NCBI GenBank assembly: GCA_965220855.1
Contig: CBDCQY010000002.1
Coordinates: 1 to 64,000, forward strand
Reading direction: 5' to 3'
DNA from: Bin95 sp965220855
GTDB lineage: Bacteria; Pseudomonadota; Alphaproteobacteria; Bin95
DNA: 64,000 bases
The position numbers and the translations under genes were made by a program. The notes beneath the pieces are model-generated. The model was not told the DNA's origin. It saw only the letters and a program-made list of their open reading frames with translations, and did not search any database. Positions 63,881-64,000 of the stretch are shown piece after piece. The stretch's first letter is position 1. The number at the start of each line of letters is the position of its first letter.

Positions 63881-64000
63881 ATGACCCGAGAGGCCGAGCT
63901 GCTCGACCGCATCACGGTCCGCGCCGACATCTTCGGCGGCAAGCCGATCATCCGCGACATGCGGATCGCGGTGGAGCATGTCCTGTGCAATCTCGCGGCC
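63881..64000 (+). CDS. DUF433 antitoxin-like protein, 3'-partial
   Basis: The first 40 codons of a DUF433 protein: EAELLDRITVRADIFGGKPI and IRDMRIAVEHVLCNLAA. GGAGG lies 9 bases upstream of the ATG. DUF433 proteins are HTH antitoxins usually followed by a DUF5615 PIN-like toxin, which would lie past the window edge. Confidence 0.85.
   Translation, partial: MTREAELLDRITVRADIFGGKPIIRDMRIAVEHVLCNLAA

Overview
The window is GC-rich DNA, probably from an alphaproteobacterium (inferred from codon usage, the F-type transfer genes and the toxin-antitoxin families; no rRNA or housekeeping gene is present to confirm this). Almost all of it looks like one conjugative element, either an integrative element or a plasmid, loaded with defence and toxin-antitoxin cargo. 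No integrase, replication initiator, tRNA or attachment site is visible, so the ends of the element lie outside the window.

Region by region. (1) 1-8147: the 3' end of a type I restriction-modification operon (hsdS broken by a frameshift, hsdR intact). An XRE/ImmA-DUF4411 pair sits between hsdS and hsdR, and a 700-residue DUF4238 protein follows. (2) 8316-17242: plus-strand accessory backbone genes: small unknown proteins, a protein with five Cys4 zinc ribbons, a large autotransporter-like surface protein, an SSB and a DUF2493 protein. (3) 17286-18523: a non-coding control region with an iteron-like array and palindromes, followed by a ribbon-helix-helix or MobC-like gene; this is the best place for oriT. 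(4) 19078-32396: a tightly overlapping defence operon. It holds an AbiEii-like remnant, a 1759-residue helicase-DUF1998 protein with a C-terminal nuclease-like domain, a SNF2 helicase and a 1463-residue N6-adenine methyltransferase. It resembles a rearranged, compact DISARM. The methyltransferase gene carries exactly 30 tandem GCCGA units, so reading frame and C-terminus depend on repeat number. (5) 32509-55740, minus strand: MobF relaxase TraI, coupling protein TraD, a second SSB, then an almost complete F-type secretion operon (a regulator, then traA-L-E-K-B-V-C, two small genes, trbI, an S26 peptidase, traW-U, trbC, traN-F-H-G). Most of these genes overlap by 4 bases. (6) 55741-55843: a divergent promoter region where one palindromic TTGCAA hexamer can serve as the -35 of both promoters, between the transfer operon and an S24 (LexA/CI-like) repressor. 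(7) 56549-64000: toxin-antitoxin territory, partly decayed: an orphan antitoxin, a split HipA-like pair, a duplicated repressor fragment fused to a truncated higB, higA, a Fic protein, a Phd antitoxin, a truncated FitAB, a VapBC pair and the start of a DUF433 gene.

How it may work together: the S24 repressor probably holds the transfer operon silent until DNA damage, as in lambda or SXT-type elements. TraI, TraD and the F-type channel then transfer the element. The restriction, DISARM-like and toxin-antitoxin cargo protect the host and stabilise the element. Two simple-sequence tracts, (GCCGA)30 in the methyltransferase and C12 just before the surface protein, suggest that both defence and surface structure are phase variable.
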